A stretch of 64,000 nucleotides of DNA from Myxococcales bacterium (GCA_020633335.1 JACKDU010000001.1:248001-312000); one strand, 5' to 3'; numbered from the stretch's first letter, positions 44,060 to 53,375 are shown. Made by a program: numbers and translations. Notes: a model not told the origin generated them from the sequence alone.

Positions 44060-44877
44060 GCGCGCTGCCCCGGATCCTCTCCGGCGGCTGCCAGCCCGGC
44101 GAGGAGGGTGGGCATCAGCGCCGGCCCGGCGGCGACCACCGAGCGATCCCAGGGGGTCCAGGCGTCGCCGCCGATCTGTCTCAAGGTTCCACCTGCCTCT
44201 TGGACCAGGAGCGCCCCGGCGGCGGTGTCCCAGGGGCTGAGGTCGCGCTCCCAGTAGCCGTCGAGGCGGCCGGCGGCGACGTAGGCGAGGTCGAGGGCGG
44301 CCGAGCCCATCCGCCGGATCCCGCGGATCTCCGGGAGGAGCCCGCTGAGCTCGGCGAGGCTGCGGAGCGCGTCCTTCGAGCGCTGGTAGGCGAAGCCGGT
44401 GCCGAGGAGGGCGTCGCCGAGGGCCGCCGTGGGGGTGACCGCGAGGCCGCGGTGGGGCCCGCGGGCGCTCTCGACGAAGGCGCCGCCGCCCCGGCGGGCG
44501 AAGAAGGTCTCGCCGCGGGCGGGGTCGTGGACCACGCCGACCAGCGCGCCCTCGCGGTCGTGGATCCCGATCGACACCGCGAAGTGGGGGATCTGGTGGG
44601 CGAAGTTGGTGGTCCCGTCGAGCGGGTCGATGATCCAGCGGATCGCCGCCGCGTCGCTGGCCCCCTGCTCGCCGCCCTCCTCCCCGAGGATCGCGTGGTC
44701 GGGGAAGCGGGCGCGGATCCGCGCGACGATCAGCGCCTCGGCGGCCCGATCGGCGTTGGTCACCAGGTCGACCGGCGACGACTTGGTCGAGATCTCGAGC
44801 TCGCCGCCGAGGTGCCCCAGGAGGAGCGCTCCGGCCTCGCGGGCGATCTCGATGGCCAGGCTGAGGAGGATCGGCAT
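44056..44877 (-). CDS. inositol-1-monophosphatase family protein
   Basis: A 273-aa Mg-dependent phosphatase with the metal-site motifs GEE (65-67) and DPLDGTTNF (84-92), and the second signature SPWDTAAGALLVQEAGG with its Asp. Family members act on inositol monophosphate, fructose-1,6-bisphosphate or PAP. A sulfotransferase 1 kb away releases PAP, so a CysQ-like role is possible but not shown. The upstream in-frame extension to 44958 lacks conservation and was dropped. Confidence 0.9.
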   Translation of the reverse strand: MPILLSLAIEIAREAGALLLGHLGGELEISTKSSPVDLVTNADRAAEALIVARIRARFPDHAILGEEGGEQGASDAAAIRWIIDPLDGTTNFAHQIPHFAVSIGIHDREGALVGVVHDPARGETFFARRGGGAFVESARGPHRGLAVTPTAALGDALLGTGFAYQRSKDALRSLAELSGLLPEIRGIRRMGSAALDLAYVAAGRLDGYWERDLSPWDTAAGALLVQEAGGTLRQIGGDAWTPWDRSVVAAGPALMPTLLAGLAAAGEDPGQRA

Positions 44878-44981
44878 CGACCCCACGGTAGCAGCGGCGG
44901 CCGAGCACGTGGGCCCGCGCACGGCGCGGACGGGGGGTGAGGGTCCTTCCCTCTTCACGGGCCCTCGCGTAGGGTCTGCGG

Positions 44982-45698
44982 ATGGGTTTCGTGGGTGCTC
45001 CAGGCCCCAAGAGGTGCAGGCGCAGGCGATCGCGTCGCTTCTGCGCCCTGGCCCTCGCGCTCGCCGCGTCGGCGATCGGCTGCGCCGCGCCCAACCTCTC
45101 GCGGACCGTCGGTCGCGGCAACTACGAGCTGCGCGGGAGCCTCGGCGGGCCCTTCTTCGGCAACCTCGGCAAGCCGATCCCGCTGCCGCAGGTCTACGTC
45201 GGCGGCCGCTACGGGGTCACCGATTGGATGGACGTCGACGCCAACTTCGGGGTGGTCGCCGCGGCCTACGGGATCTGGGCGATGGACGTCGCCGGCAACT
45301 TCCAGCTCCACCGCAAGCCCGGCGGGCTCGCGGTCGCCTCGTCGGCCCGCCTCTACCTCCTCGGCGATCTCGACGACGCGCCCCAGGCTCGCCTCTACCC
45401 CGAGCTCGGCCTCCACCTCGGCGGGCCGGTGCTCCCCTGGCTCCACCTCTACGGCGGGAGCACGCTGGTCGCCCAGTTCCGGCCGCCCGAGGGCAAGCCG
45501 CCGGTCTTCGTCACGCCCTTCTTCGGGCCGGAGTTCCTGATCCCGGCGCGCCGGAACCGGCAGCACGGGATCGCCCTCCACCTGAGCTGGACCAACCCCT
45601 GGCAGGACTCGACCTCGATCATCGACTACCGCCCGGCCTACGGCGCGCTGAGCCTCCAGCTCGCCTACCGGGTGCGCTTTGGAGGGCTCGACCGATGA
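44982..45698 (+). CDS. lipoprotein, probable outer-membrane beta-barrel-like
   Basis: A 238-aa protein. An unusually basic n-region precedes a hydrophobic core and lipobox AIGC (Cys34). The mature part alternates short amphipathic strands (VYVGGRYGVTDWMDVDANFG, LQLAYRVRFGG at the end), as in small outer-membrane barrels. Function unknown. TAGGGT (44970-44975) with TTCCCT 17 bp upstream ends 6 nt before the ATG. It overlaps the next lipoprotein gene by ATGA. Confidence 0.7.
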   Translation: MGFVGAPGPKRCRRRRSRRFCALALALAASAIGCAAPNLSRTVGRGNYELRGSLGGPFFGNLGKPIPLPQVYVGGRYGVTDWMDVDANFGVVAAAYGIWAMDVAGNFQLHRKPGGLAVASSARLYLLGDLDDAPQARLYPELGLHLGGPVLPWLHLYGGSTLVAQFRPPEGKPPVFVTPFFGPEFLIPARRNRQHGIALHLSWTNPWQDSTSIIDYRPAYGALSLQLAYRVRFGGLDR

Positions 45699-46591
45699 CG
45701 CGCACGCGCCCGCGCATGATCCCCCTCGTCGGCGTAGCCGGCCTCGCGCTCGCGCTCGCGGGCGGCTGCCTGACGATCGACGGCTTCTTCTTCAACGGCG
45801 TCGTGGTCGACGGCTTCGACTTCGACGCGGACCCGCCGGACCCCGACCTCGACGGCGAGCTCACCGAGCTCCACCCGTCGATCGTCCCGCCGGAGTCGCG
45901 GGTCGAGGGCTTCATCGAGCTCGACGATCGCCGGGTCCACTACGTCTACGCCCACCGCCCCGACGCGGCCGCGACGATCTTCTTCAGCCACGGAAACGCC
46001 CGCCACCTCGGCCGCTACTACGACCGGGTCGAGATCCTCTGGGAGCGCGGCTTCAACGTGATGATCTACGACTACCCGAGCTACGGGCTCTCGACCGGCG
46101 AGCCCGACGAGCCGAGCGTCTACGAGAACGCGGTCGCGGTCCTCGAGCTCCTGCCGACGCTCCCCGACTTCACCGCCGATCGCCTGGTCTTCTACGGCTA
46201 CTCGCTCGGCGGCGCGCCGGCCTACGAGGTCGCGGTCCGCGGGGTCCGCGGCGAGGTGCCGCGGCCGCATGCGATGATCAGCGAGGCCGCCTTCTGCAGC
46301 GCCGAGACGCTGGTCCAGGACGGCTCCTTCCGCGACCTCTCGGGGGACTACCTCCTCGAGCTCAAGTTCGACAACTGCGCGAAGATCAGCGAGCTCGACG
46401 AGATCCCGATCTTCATCATCCACGGCGGCGCCGACTCCTTCGTGGTCCCGCGCAACGCCCAGATGCTCAAGGACCGGGCCGGCGACAACGCGACCCTGTG
46501 GATCGTCGAGGGCGCCGAGCACTCCTACAGCGCCCGCGAGGGCGGCGAGGAGTACTGGGAGCGGCTCACGACCTTCGCGGCCGGCGGCTAG
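45695..46591 (+). CDS. alpha/beta-hydrolase lipoprotein (BAAT/esterase-like)
   Basis: A 298-aa protein with lipobox LAGGC (Cys25). The hydrolase fold has FFSHGNARHLG as oxyanion region, the nucleophile elbow GYSLGG, an Asp in FIIHGGADSFV and the catalytic His in EGAEHSYS. It resembles the ABHD13/17-like esterase group. It should be exported, lipidated and active on ester or thioester substrates at the envelope. It is translationally coupled to the barrel-like lipoprotein upstream, so the two may act together. Confidence 0.85.
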   Translation: MTRTRPRMIPLVGVAGLALALAGGCLTIDGFFFNGVVVDGFDFDADPPDPDLDGELTELHPSIVPPESRVEGFIELDDRRVHYVYAHRPDAAATIFFSHGNARHLGRYYDRVEILWERGFNVMIYDYPSYGLSTGEPDEPSVYENAVAVLELLPTLPDFTADRLVFYGYSLGGAPAYEVAVRGVRGEVPRPHAMISEAAFCSAETLVQDGSFRDLSGDYLLELKFDNCAKISELDEIPIFIIHGGADSFVVPRNAQMLKDRAGDNATLWIVEGAEHSYSAREGGEEYWERLTTFAAGG

Positions 46592-46616
46592 CCGACCGCG
46601 GGGCCTGGGAGGCGGG

Positions 46617-48146
46617 CTACTGGCAGACCGGCCCGAAGGCGAGGTCGTTGACCGAGTTGGTCAGCATCGCCGCGGTCGTGTAGTTGTTCGAGCCGTCGAT
46701 CTTCACCTGGTAGAGGGTCTTGCCGTTGTTGGTGAAGATGTCGCGGCTCACCGGGTCGTACTCGAGGCCGGGCCCCGGGGTGATCTCGAGGGTCGCCGCG
46801 ACCGTCGCCGCGCCGGTGAGCGGGTCGACGCTGAGGATCCGCTTGGCGAGGCTGTCGGAGACCAGGATGCGGCTGGAGTGGCAGTCGAAGCCCACGCCGC
46901 AGGCGGCGATGTTGACCGTCACGCCCTCGATGTTGATCACCTTGGCGTCGGTGACGGCGCCGGTCACCGGGTCGAAGGTCACGAGCTCGTCGGCGTTCGA
47001 GTCGACGCCGTAGAGGGTGCCGTCCTCGGTGAAGGCGAGCCCGCAGATCGCCCGGTTGTGGACCATCAGCTCGCTCGGCATCCCGCCCTCGCAGTAGTCG
47101 AAGGTCGAGAGGCGGGCCTGGGCGGCGTTGGCCGCGTAGATCGAGAGGTCCTCCGGCGAGACCGCGGCCGAGAGGACGCTCCACTCGCCCTCGAGGCCGG
47201 CGATGTCGAGGGTGATGAAGGGGGTGACGTCGCCGTTGTCGAGGCTGACCTCGCCGACGTCGCCGCCCTCGAGCACCGAGAACATGATCCGCGCGCCGGG
47301 CGAGAGCTCGGGGACGCCGTCGAAGCAGTCGGCGCCGGGCTCGACGCCGGGCGGGACCTGGGCGTCGCCGTAGCCGTCGCCGTCCTCGTCGCGCATGCAG
47401 GCGGTCGGGCTCTCGGCCTCGGCGGCGCCGGGGAAGGTGAAGGGATCGGCGTCATCGCAGTCGGTGCCGGGGGCGACGCCCGGGCCCGAGGGCATCGAGT
47501 CGCCGTAGCCGTCGCCGTCGGCGTCGGTCATGCAGGCGTTGGCGTCGGCCTCGTTCTCGGCGGCGCCGGGGAAGGTGTTGGCGTCGCTGTCGTCGCAGTC
47601 GGTGCCGGGGACCACGCCGCGCCCCGAGGGGTCGGAGTCGCCGTAGCCGTCGTCGTCGGCGTCGGTCATGCAGGCCTCGGGGTCATCCTTCTCGGCGGCG
47701 CCGGGGAAGGTGTTGGGGTCGCCGTCGTTGCAGTCGTCGTCGTTCGGGACCCAGCCGCTCGGGGGATCCTCGCCGGGGACCGCCGGCATGCAATTGTCGG
47801 GGTCGCCGTGGCCGTCGCCGTCGCCGTCCTTGCACCACTCGCCGCCGCCAGCGGTGGTCCCGGTGGTCGCCGAGTCGCTCGCGGTGCCGTCGGTCGTCGT
47901 CGTCGTCGCGGTCGCGCTCATCGAGCCCATCGTCATCGTCGCGCTCACCGAGACCGAGGCGGAGGCCGAGGCCGTGTCGCTCTCGCTCTCGCCGGTGGTC
48001 GTCGCCGAGGCCGCGGTCGCCGAGGCCGTGCAGGCCTCGAGGCTCTGGTTGCCGGCGAAGCCGTCGTCGATGCAGTTGCCCTGAGGACAGGCCGCCAGGA
48101 GGGGGGCGCAGGCGAGGGCGAAGAGGGCGGGGAAACGAAGGTTCAT
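46617..48146 (-). CDS. lipoprotein with calcium-binding Asp repeats and beta-propeller
   Basis: A 509-aa protein. The signal peptide ends LLAAC (Cys20). A Ser/Thr/Ala linker (about 39-100) leads to four or five thrombospondin-type-3/EF-like repeats (DGDGDGHGDPDNC, DADDDGYGDSDPSG, DADGDGYGDSMPSG, DEDGDGYGDAQ), which should bind calcium. The last ~220 residues are NHL-like propeller blades (GLAFTEDGTLYGVDSNADEL, RILVSDSLAKRILSVDPLTG). It is probably a surface or outer-membrane binding protein. The ligand is unknown. Confidence 0.82.
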   Translation of the reverse strand: MNLRFPALFALACAPLLAACPQGNCIDDGFAGNQSLEACTASATAASATTTGESESDTASASASVSVSATMTMGSMSATATTTTTDGTASDSATTGTTAGGGEWCKDGDGDGHGDPDNCMPAVPGEDPPSGWVPNDDDCNDGDPNTFPGAAEKDDPEACMTDADDDGYGDSDPSGRGVVPGTDCDDSDANTFPGAAENEADANACMTDADGDGYGDSMPSGPGVAPGTDCDDADPFTFPGAAEAESPTACMRDEDGDGYGDAQVPPGVEPGADCFDGVPELSPGARIMFSVLEGGDVGEVSLDNGDVTPFITLDIAGLEGEWSVLSAAVSPEDLSIYAANAAQARLSTFDYCEGGMPSELMVHNRAICGLAFTEDGTLYGVDSNADELVTFDPVTGAVTDAKVINIEGVTVNIAACGVGFDCHSSRILVSDSLAKRILSVDPLTGAATVAATLEITPGPGLEYDPVSRDIFTNNGKTLYQVKIDGSNNYTTAAMLTNSVNDLAFGPVCQ

Positions 48147-48204
48147 GCCCGGACAATAGCGGATCGGCGCCGTTTCTGCGCAGAAAACGCCGATTGCGGC
48201 GGGC

Positions 48205-49650
48205 TCAGATCGGGGGCTCGTGACCGCGGCCGGTGAGGTCGATGCTCCGCCAGGCTCCGGAGCGGAAGCGCCAGCCGAGGACGAAGGTGAGGGCGACGAA
48301 GTAGCCGACCATGCACCAAAGGGCAGCCGGCGCGCCGAGCCGCTGGATCTCGACGACGAGGTAGGTCGTCGGCAGCCAGACCAGCCAGGCGGTCGCGACC
48401 CGGGCCCAGAGGCACCAGGCGGTGTCGCCGGCCGCGCGGAGGGCCTCGCCGAGGGTGTTGACGAGGGCGTCGAAGAGCTGCCAGGCGGCCGAGATCGCCA
48501 GGAGCGTCGCGCCGACGACGGCGACCTCGTCGGTCGACGCTTGCTCGCGATCGCTGGCGAAGAGGGTCATCACCGGCCCCGGGAACGCGACGTAGATCAG
48601 GCCGACCATCCCCTGCCAGGCGAGGGTGAGGGAGGCGGTGCGGGCGACGATCCGCGGGACGTCGACGAGGTCGCGCGCGCCGATCGCCTGGCCGACGAGG
48701 ATCGCCCCGGCGGTCGCCAGCCCGAAGGCCGGCATGAACGAGACCGAGTTGACCTGGATCACCGCCATCAGGGCCGCGACCGCGCTGGTCCCGAGGTCGG
48801 CGAAGATGAAGTTGACGAAGATCAGGAAGGCCGAGAACTCGAGGAACCAGTTGGCGCCGTTGGGGAGGCCGAAGCGGAGCATCCGCGCGAACTCGCCGAG
48901 GGAGAGGCGAGCGTCGGCGGGTGAGGGCGGGAGCTCGGCGAGCTCGGGGATCTCGGGCTCCGAGGCCGGCGGCGGCGGCTCGGCCTCGAGGCGGGCCATC
49001 ACCCGGCGGCCGCGGTCGACCCCGAAGTAGGCGGCGGCCGCCCCGAAGCCGGCCCACGAGGCGAGGACGCTCGCCCACGCGGCGCCCTCGACCCCGAGCG
49101 CCGGCGCGCCGAGGTTGCCGTAGATCAGCACCCAGTTGAGGAAGACGTTGACCGCCATCGCCACGACGTTGGTCGCCATCGCGATCCGGGTGTCGCCGAG
49201 GCCGGCGTACCAGTTGCCGATCCCCTCGCCGCCGACCACCGCGCCGGCGGCGAGGAAGCGGACGCCGATGTAGGTCGCCATCAGCGCCCGGACCTCGGGG
49301 CTGAAGCCGAGGCGGTCGACGAGGCCGCCGACCGCCGGGATCGCGGCTGCCCCAAGGGTCAGGGTGATCGCGGCGAGGATCAGCGCGTACCAGGCGTAGC
49401 GGCGGGCGCTCGCGAGGTCGCGGCGGCCGGCGAGCTGGGCGGCGAAGCTCTGGACGATGAAGACGATCCCCATCGGCAGGATGAAGATCGCCATGGTGTT
49501 GAGCGAGCCGGCGGTCGTCGCGGCGAGGGCGTCCTCACCGAGGGGGGCGACCATCGCCGCGTCGGAGAAGCCGATCACAGCCTGGGCCGAGCGCGCGAGG
49601 ACGATCGGCCAGGCGAGCGCGATCAGATCGCGGTAGGTGGGGCTCGGCAT
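48205..49650 (-). CDS. MATE family efflux transporter
   Basis: A 481-aa inner-membrane protein with about 12 hydrophobic segments in two halves. The N-terminal LAWPIVLARSAQAVIGFSDA matches the start of NorM/DinF-like MATE proteins. A long charged loop (about 220-245, rich in Pro/Glu) separates the halves. These pumps export cationic drugs or metabolites using Na+ or H+ gradients. The dispersed palindrome (49347-49363) lies in a membrane-helix segment. No biosynthetic genes are next to it. Confidence 0.88.
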   Translation of the reverse strand: MPSPTYRDLIALAWPIVLARSAQAVIGFSDAAMVAPLGEDALAATTAGSLNTMAIFILPMGIVFIVQSFAAQLAGRRDLASARRYAWYALILAAITLTLGAAAIPAVGGLVDRLGFSPEVRALMATYIGVRFLAAGAVVGGEGIGNWYAGLGDTRIAMATNVVAMAVNVFLNWVLIYGNLGAPALGVEGAAWASVLASWAGFGAAAAYFGVDRGRRVMARLEAEPPPPASEPEIPELAELPPSPADARLSLGEFARMLRFGLPNGANWFLEFSAFLIFVNFIFADLGTSAVAALMAVIQVNSVSFMPAFGLATAGAILVGQAIGARDLVDVPRIVARTASLTLAWQGMVGLIYVAFPGPVMTLFASDREQASTDEVAVVGATLLAISAAWQLFDALVNTLGEALRAAGDTAWCLWARVATAWLVWLPTTYLVVEIQRLGAPAALWCMVGYFVALTFVLGWRFRSGAWRSIDLTGRGHEPPI

Positions 49651-49753
49651 CGGCGCCCTCTGGTAGCCGATTTGCGCCGAGACGTCGACCGTCGCGCGTC
49701 TCCGCGCCCGCTGCCGGCTTGATGGCCGGTCGGCCGCCGGTTATGACGGTTGC

Positions 49754-50830
49754 ATGGCCTCCGCCCGACCGCCTGCGCTGATCCACGTCTACCTCGCCGC
49801 CTCCTGCGCGGGCGCCGACGTCGAGCGCCTGGCGGTGATCGACGCGGTCCTGGCCGCCGGACAGATCCCCGGCGGCGCCGGTGCGATCGCCGGCGAGATC
49901 CACCCCGAGGCGCTCCGGGCCTGGCTCCGCCGCAGCGATCTCTTCCTGGCGATGGTCGCGGTCGACGACGCCGGCGGGACCCTCGAGCCCGGCCTCAGCC
50001 GCCTCGAGTGGGAGCTCGCCGAGGCCCGCGCGCTCGGCCTGCCGATCATCCTGATCGTCTTGTCCGATCGCCTCAGCGCCGCGAGCAAGCGCCGCCTGCC
50101 GCCGCCGGCCGAGCGCGAGCGCCTGGCCGCGCTGCGGGCGTCGATGATCGCCAGCGGGGCGGCGGTGGTCGACACCCACGACCAGCTCCGCCTCGCGGTC
50201 CTCGAGGGGGTCGCCCGCTACCTCGACGGCGATCGCCCGCGCTGGGTCCGCGAGGACGGGGCGACGATCGATCGCGCGGTCGCCGAGGAGCTCGCCCGAC
50301 TCTCGGCCCGGGCCGCCGCCCTCGAGGCCCGCCACGGCGACGCGCGCCCCGAGGCGCCGAGCCTGGGCGAGCGGATGATCAAGGGGATCCGGGCGGACCA
50401 GTGGATCGCCGTCCTCAGCGGCCGCACCGTCCGGGACCTCCGGACCCGGCAGCCGCGGACGCTCGCCGATCTCCTGGTCGAGCACGCGGGCCCGCTCGCG
50501 CTCGGGGTGAGCGGCGACAAGGCGCCGCCCCTCGAGCTCTGGCTCCACAACGAGGTCGGCGCCCAGCTCGTCGCCCTCGGCCTCGCCGCGGTCGAGGGCG
50601 GCCGCCTCGCCCTCGACGAGGCCGGCCGCGAGGTGGTGATGGCCCTCGCGCTCGGCGAGGCGCCGGCGCTGGTCGAGGTCGAGGCGCCGAGCGAGGAGAC
50701 GGTGGTAGCGACCTCCGACTCCGCCCTCAAGGCGCGGATCACCAGCCCGGTGACGAGCGAGGCGACGGAGGAGAAGACCAACTTCTGGACGATCGACGCG
50801 CCGGCGGGGCGACGACCGGGCAAGCCCTGA
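49754..50830 (+). CDS. DUF4062-like domain protein
   Basis: A 358-aa protein. The first ~130 residues fit the DUF4062 pattern: a start IHVYLAASCAGADVERLAVI, then VLAAGQIPGG, a helix with RAWLRRSDLFLAMVAV and LSRLEWELAEARALGLPIIL. This TIR-like/flavodoxin-like fold usually sits N-terminal to NTPase or repeat domains in signalling and defence proteins. Here the C-terminal half is helical with no recognised effector (GLGERMIKG-like and LALGVSGDK segments) and ends NFWTIDAPAG. The role is unknown; a defence link is only suggestive. Confidence 0.55.
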   Translation: MASARPPALIHVYLAASCAGADVERLAVIDAVLAAGQIPGGAGAIAGEIHPEALRAWLRRSDLFLAMVAVDDAGGTLEPGLSRLEWELAEARALGLPIILIVLSDRLSAASKRRLPPPAERERLAALRASMIASGAAVVDTHDQLRLAVLEGVARYLDGDRPRWVREDGATIDRAVAEELARLSARAAALEARHGDARPEAPSLGERMIKGIRADQWIAVLSGRTVRDLRTRQPRTLADLLVEHAGPLALGVSGDKAPPLELWLHNEVGAQLVALGLAAVEGGRLALDEAGREVVMALALGEAPALVEVEAPSEETVVATSDSALKARITSPVTSEATEEKTNFWTIDAPAGRRPGKP

Positions 50831-50954
50831 TCGCGCCCGCGTCGCAGCTCACTCGAGGTCGTCCTCGACGACAGCACCGCCCTGGCGAGCGGCGGGGAGC
50901 GCCGAGCTGCTCGCGGGGTCACGGCGACGACCCGGGGCCTGCTACGATCGGCGA

Positions 50955-51539
50955 ATGTCATGGATCCGCGAGACCGCCCCCGAGGCCGCGACCGGGCTCC
51001 TCGCCCGCCTCCTCGACGCCGCCCGCCGCCGCGCCGGCAAGATCTTCAACGTCGTCCAGGTGCAGAGCGTCCAGCCCCGGGTCCTCGACGCGTCGATCAA
51101 GCTCTACCAGGAGCTGATGTTCGGGCCCGGCGAGCTCAGCCGGGCGCAGCGGGAGATGATCGCGGTCGCGGTCTCGCGGGCCAACGGCTGCGTCTATTGA
51201 ACGCTCGCCCACGGCGACGACCTCCGGGTTGAGGTCGCAGACGACCCCGCGGGCGCGGCCCTGGTCGCCGCGCTCGAGCGCGACCACGTCGGCGCCGCCC
51301 TGAGGCCGGCGGATCGCGCCCTCCTCGACTTCGCGGTCAGGCTAACCCGTCACCCGGGGGGCACCGGCGCGGCCGACCTCGATCGCCTGCGCCGCCACGG
51401 CTTCGACGATCCGGCGATCCACCACGCGGTCCAGATCGTCGGCTTCTTCAACTACTACAACCGCCTGGTCGACGGCCTCGGGGTCGCGCTCGAGCCGGAG
51501 TGGGACGAGGGGCGGCGGCGCCGGGCCTTTGAGCGCTAG
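50955..51539 (+). CDS. AhpD/peroxidase-related selenoprotein (TGA = selenocysteine 82)
   Basis: A 194-codon frame. It begins MSWIRETAPEAATGLLARLL, then LSRAQREMIAVAVSRANGC, typical of the carboxymuconolactone decarboxylase/AhpD-like 'peroxidase-related enzyme' family. At 51198-51200 an in-frame TGA falls exactly on the second Cys of the family's CxxC site: C79-V-Y-TGA-TLAHGDDL. Translation continues in frame with conserved downstream parts (LLDFAVRLTRHPGG, GFDDPAIHHAVQIVGFFNYYNRL) to a TAG. A stem-loop follows the TGA at SECIS distance. Read as Sec, this is a thiol/selenol peroxidase-type redox enzyme. A nonsense mutation is the alternative. TACGAT ends 6 nt before the ATG. Confidence 0.82.
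51218..51237 (+). promoter_or_regulatory. SECIS-like stem-loop for selenocysteine insertion
   Basis: CGACCTC / GAGGTCG, a 7-bp perfect stem with the 6-nt loop CGGGTT, begins 17 nt after the TGA. G is the second loop base, and the loop lies 25-30 nt after the TGA. This fits bacterial SECIS elements read by SelB within the coding region. Confidence 0.65.
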
Positions 51540-51552
51540 AGGGAGGTGAACG

Positions 51553-52257
51553 ATGGATCCGCTGCATGATTGGCCCTGGCTCGCGCTCGCGCTCGCGCTG
51601 CCCCTGCTCGCGCTCCTCCTCCGGCCGCGGCCCCCGGGGGCCCCGCCGCGCTGGGAGGATCCGCGCTGGATCATCAACGTCGGCCTGCCGCTCTACATGC
51701 TCCACCAGTTCGAGGAGCACGGCGTCGATCTCCTCGGGCGGGTCTACTCCTTCCAGCCGGCCTTCTGCGAGATCCTCGGCTACCATCAGCTCGACAGGTG
51801 CCCGGCGGACGCGGCCTTCGTGATGGCGGTCAACGTCGGCGCGGTCTGGATCGCCTTCCTCTCGGGGATGATCGCGGGGCCCCGGCGGGCGATGGTCGGC
51901 GCCGCCGCCCTCGGGATCCCGCTGGTCAACGCGCTCATGCACCTGGTCCCGGCGCTCCTCCGCGGCGCCTACAACCCGGGGCTGGCGAGCGCGGCGCTCC
52001 TCCTCGCGCCGCTCGCGTTCTTCGGCCTCCGGGGCCTCGTCCGGGCGGGGCGCCTCGATCGCCGGCGGATCGCCGTCGTGGTCGCGGTCGGCGTCGTCAC
52101 CCACGCGGCGCTGGTCGCCTCGGCGCTCCTCCGGGCCCGCGGGCTCCTCTCCCACGGCGCGCTCCTCGGGATCCAGATCGGCCTCGGCTTCGTCCCGCTC
52201 GCGGTCGGGCTCGCGGTCGGCGACGCGGAGCGGGGCCCGGCCGGCGCTCGCCCTTGA
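51553..52257 (+). CDS. HXXEE-motif integral membrane protein
   Basis: A 234-aa protein with about six membrane segments and the motif HQFEEH (51-56), which defines the HXXEE family; a further His (NALMHLVPALL) lies in a later helix. The fold and motif suggest a membrane metal-dependent function, but no reaction is known. GGGAGGTGA gives a strong ribosome site, and it starts 13 nt after the selenoprotein stop, so the two are an operon and could share a redox or detoxification task. Confidence 0.75.
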   Translation: MDPLHDWPWLALALALPLLALLLRPRPPGAPPRWEDPRWIINVGLPLYMLHQFEEHGVDLLGRVYSFQPAFCEILGYHQLDRCPADAAFVMAVNVGAVWIAFLSGMIAGPRRAMVGAAALGIPLVNALMHLVPALLRGAYNPGLASAALLLAPLAFFGLRGLVRAGRLDRRRIAVVVAVGVVTHAALVASALLRARGLLSHGALLGIQIGLGFVPLAVGLAVGDAERGPAGARP

Positions 52258-52311
52258 GCGCTCAACTACATGTCCCTTTGGACATGCATGGGCGGACGCC
52301 CGCCCCGCCCC

Positions 52312-53211
52312 TCAGCCCGCCTGCTCCCGCCGCCGCTCGCCCTTCGCGCGCCGACGCCGGGGACCGCGGGCGGCGAGATCAAAGGTCGCGCCGACGCCGA
52401 CGGTGAGGATGTGGAAGTTGTACTTGAGGATGTCCGCGCCGCCCCAGCGGAAGGTCGGCAGGATCTGGATCTTGTAGGCGACCTCGAAGGAGATCGCGGT
52501 CTTGCGCTCGGGCCCGACCCGGACGTCGACGCCGGCGCTGAGGCGGGTCTGGTGGCTGACCCCGCGGCCGTCGATCGTCTTCACCCACGCCTGGGCCGCG
52601 CCGAGGCCGTAGCTCAGGAAGGGGCGGACCCGGTGGTGGCGGCCGAGCCCGTGCTTGACCAGGAGGCCGTAGCTGAGGACGAGATCGCGGCGCGAGAGCG
52701 CGGTCGCCGGGAAGGCGTCGAGGCCGAGGTGGAAGCCGATCCAGCTCGGCCAGCGGCGGCCGAGGCCGCCGACCTGCCAGAGGTAGCCGGTGAAGAGCGC
52801 GACCCCGTGGGGGTGCGGGCGGGGCTCGGCGACCAGCGCGTCCGGCAGATCGTCGACCGCCAGCCACGACCAGCCGGTCGAGAGGATGAGCTGACGGGGC
52901 GTGACCTCCATCCCCCGGGGCTCCTCCGTCGGGGTCGCCTCGGCGCTCGCGGTCGCGGACGGGGCCGGCGACGGTGCTGCGACGGCCGCGGGCTCGCCCG
53001 CCTCGCTCTTGGTCGCCTGGATCTCCGGGGTAGCAGCCGGGGGAGCCGAGGTCGTGGCGGTGACCGGGGCGGCTTGCGGCTCGACGGGGACCTCGGCCGC
53101 GGGGGCGCGCACGTCCGTCGCCGGGACGCTGGCCGCGGCGACGGCCGGGCTCAGGCCTGCGAGGACGAGGAGGAGCGGCGCCTTCGGGCCGCGGCGAGGG
53201 GAGCGGGTCAT
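52312..53211 (-). CDS. probable outer-membrane beta-barrel protein
   Basis: A 299-aa protein. The signal peptide (to about residue 26) is followed by a Pro/Ala/Thr-rich linker (about 27-100), then ~190 residues of alternating strands (QLILSTGWSWLAVDDL, FLSYGLGAAQAWVKTIDG, TAISFEVAYKIQILPTFRWG, LTVGVGATFDL) as in OmpW/OmpA-like barrels. It ends in a basic tail, unusual for a barrel, where an aromatic C-terminus is expected. Function unknown. Confidence 0.7.
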   Translation of the reverse strand: MTRSPRRGPKAPLLLVLAGLSPAVAAASVPATDVRAPAAEVPVEPQAAPVTATTSAPPAATPEIQATKSEAGEPAAVAAPSPAPSATASAEATPTEEPRGMEVTPRQLILSTGWSWLAVDDLPDALVAEPRPHPHGVALFTGYLWQVGGLGRRWPSWIGFHLGLDAFPATALSRRDLVLSYGLLVKHGLGRHHRVRPFLSYGLGAAQAWVKTIDGRGVSHQTRLSAGVDVRVGPERKTAISFEVAYKIQILPTFRWGGADILKYNFHILTVGVGATFDLAARGPRRRRAKGERRREQAG

Positions 53212-53346
53212 CGACGGTGATGGGGCTCGCGGGCCCCTATGGCAGCCGCAAGGGTGCCAGGCTTTGACCGGCGGGTCACCGAATCGGCGTCATCGGCCCG
53301 GCGTGCGCTTCCCGTCAGTCCCTCGCGCCGCGCTCCTCGGCCCCCC

Positions 53347-53375
53347 TTGGCTTGGCGATCCTCCTCGTTTACACT
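53347..53375 (+). promoter_or_regulatory. promoter of the 66-aa protein gene
   Basis: TTGGCT (53347-53352), a 17-bp spacer, TACACT (53370-53375). The predicted leader is about 75 nt. Confidence 0.6.

Noticed and set aside
50960..51200. An 81-aa protein ending at the TGA
   Set aside because: It would be cut in the middle of the active-site motif, and conserved family sequence continues in frame after the TGA.
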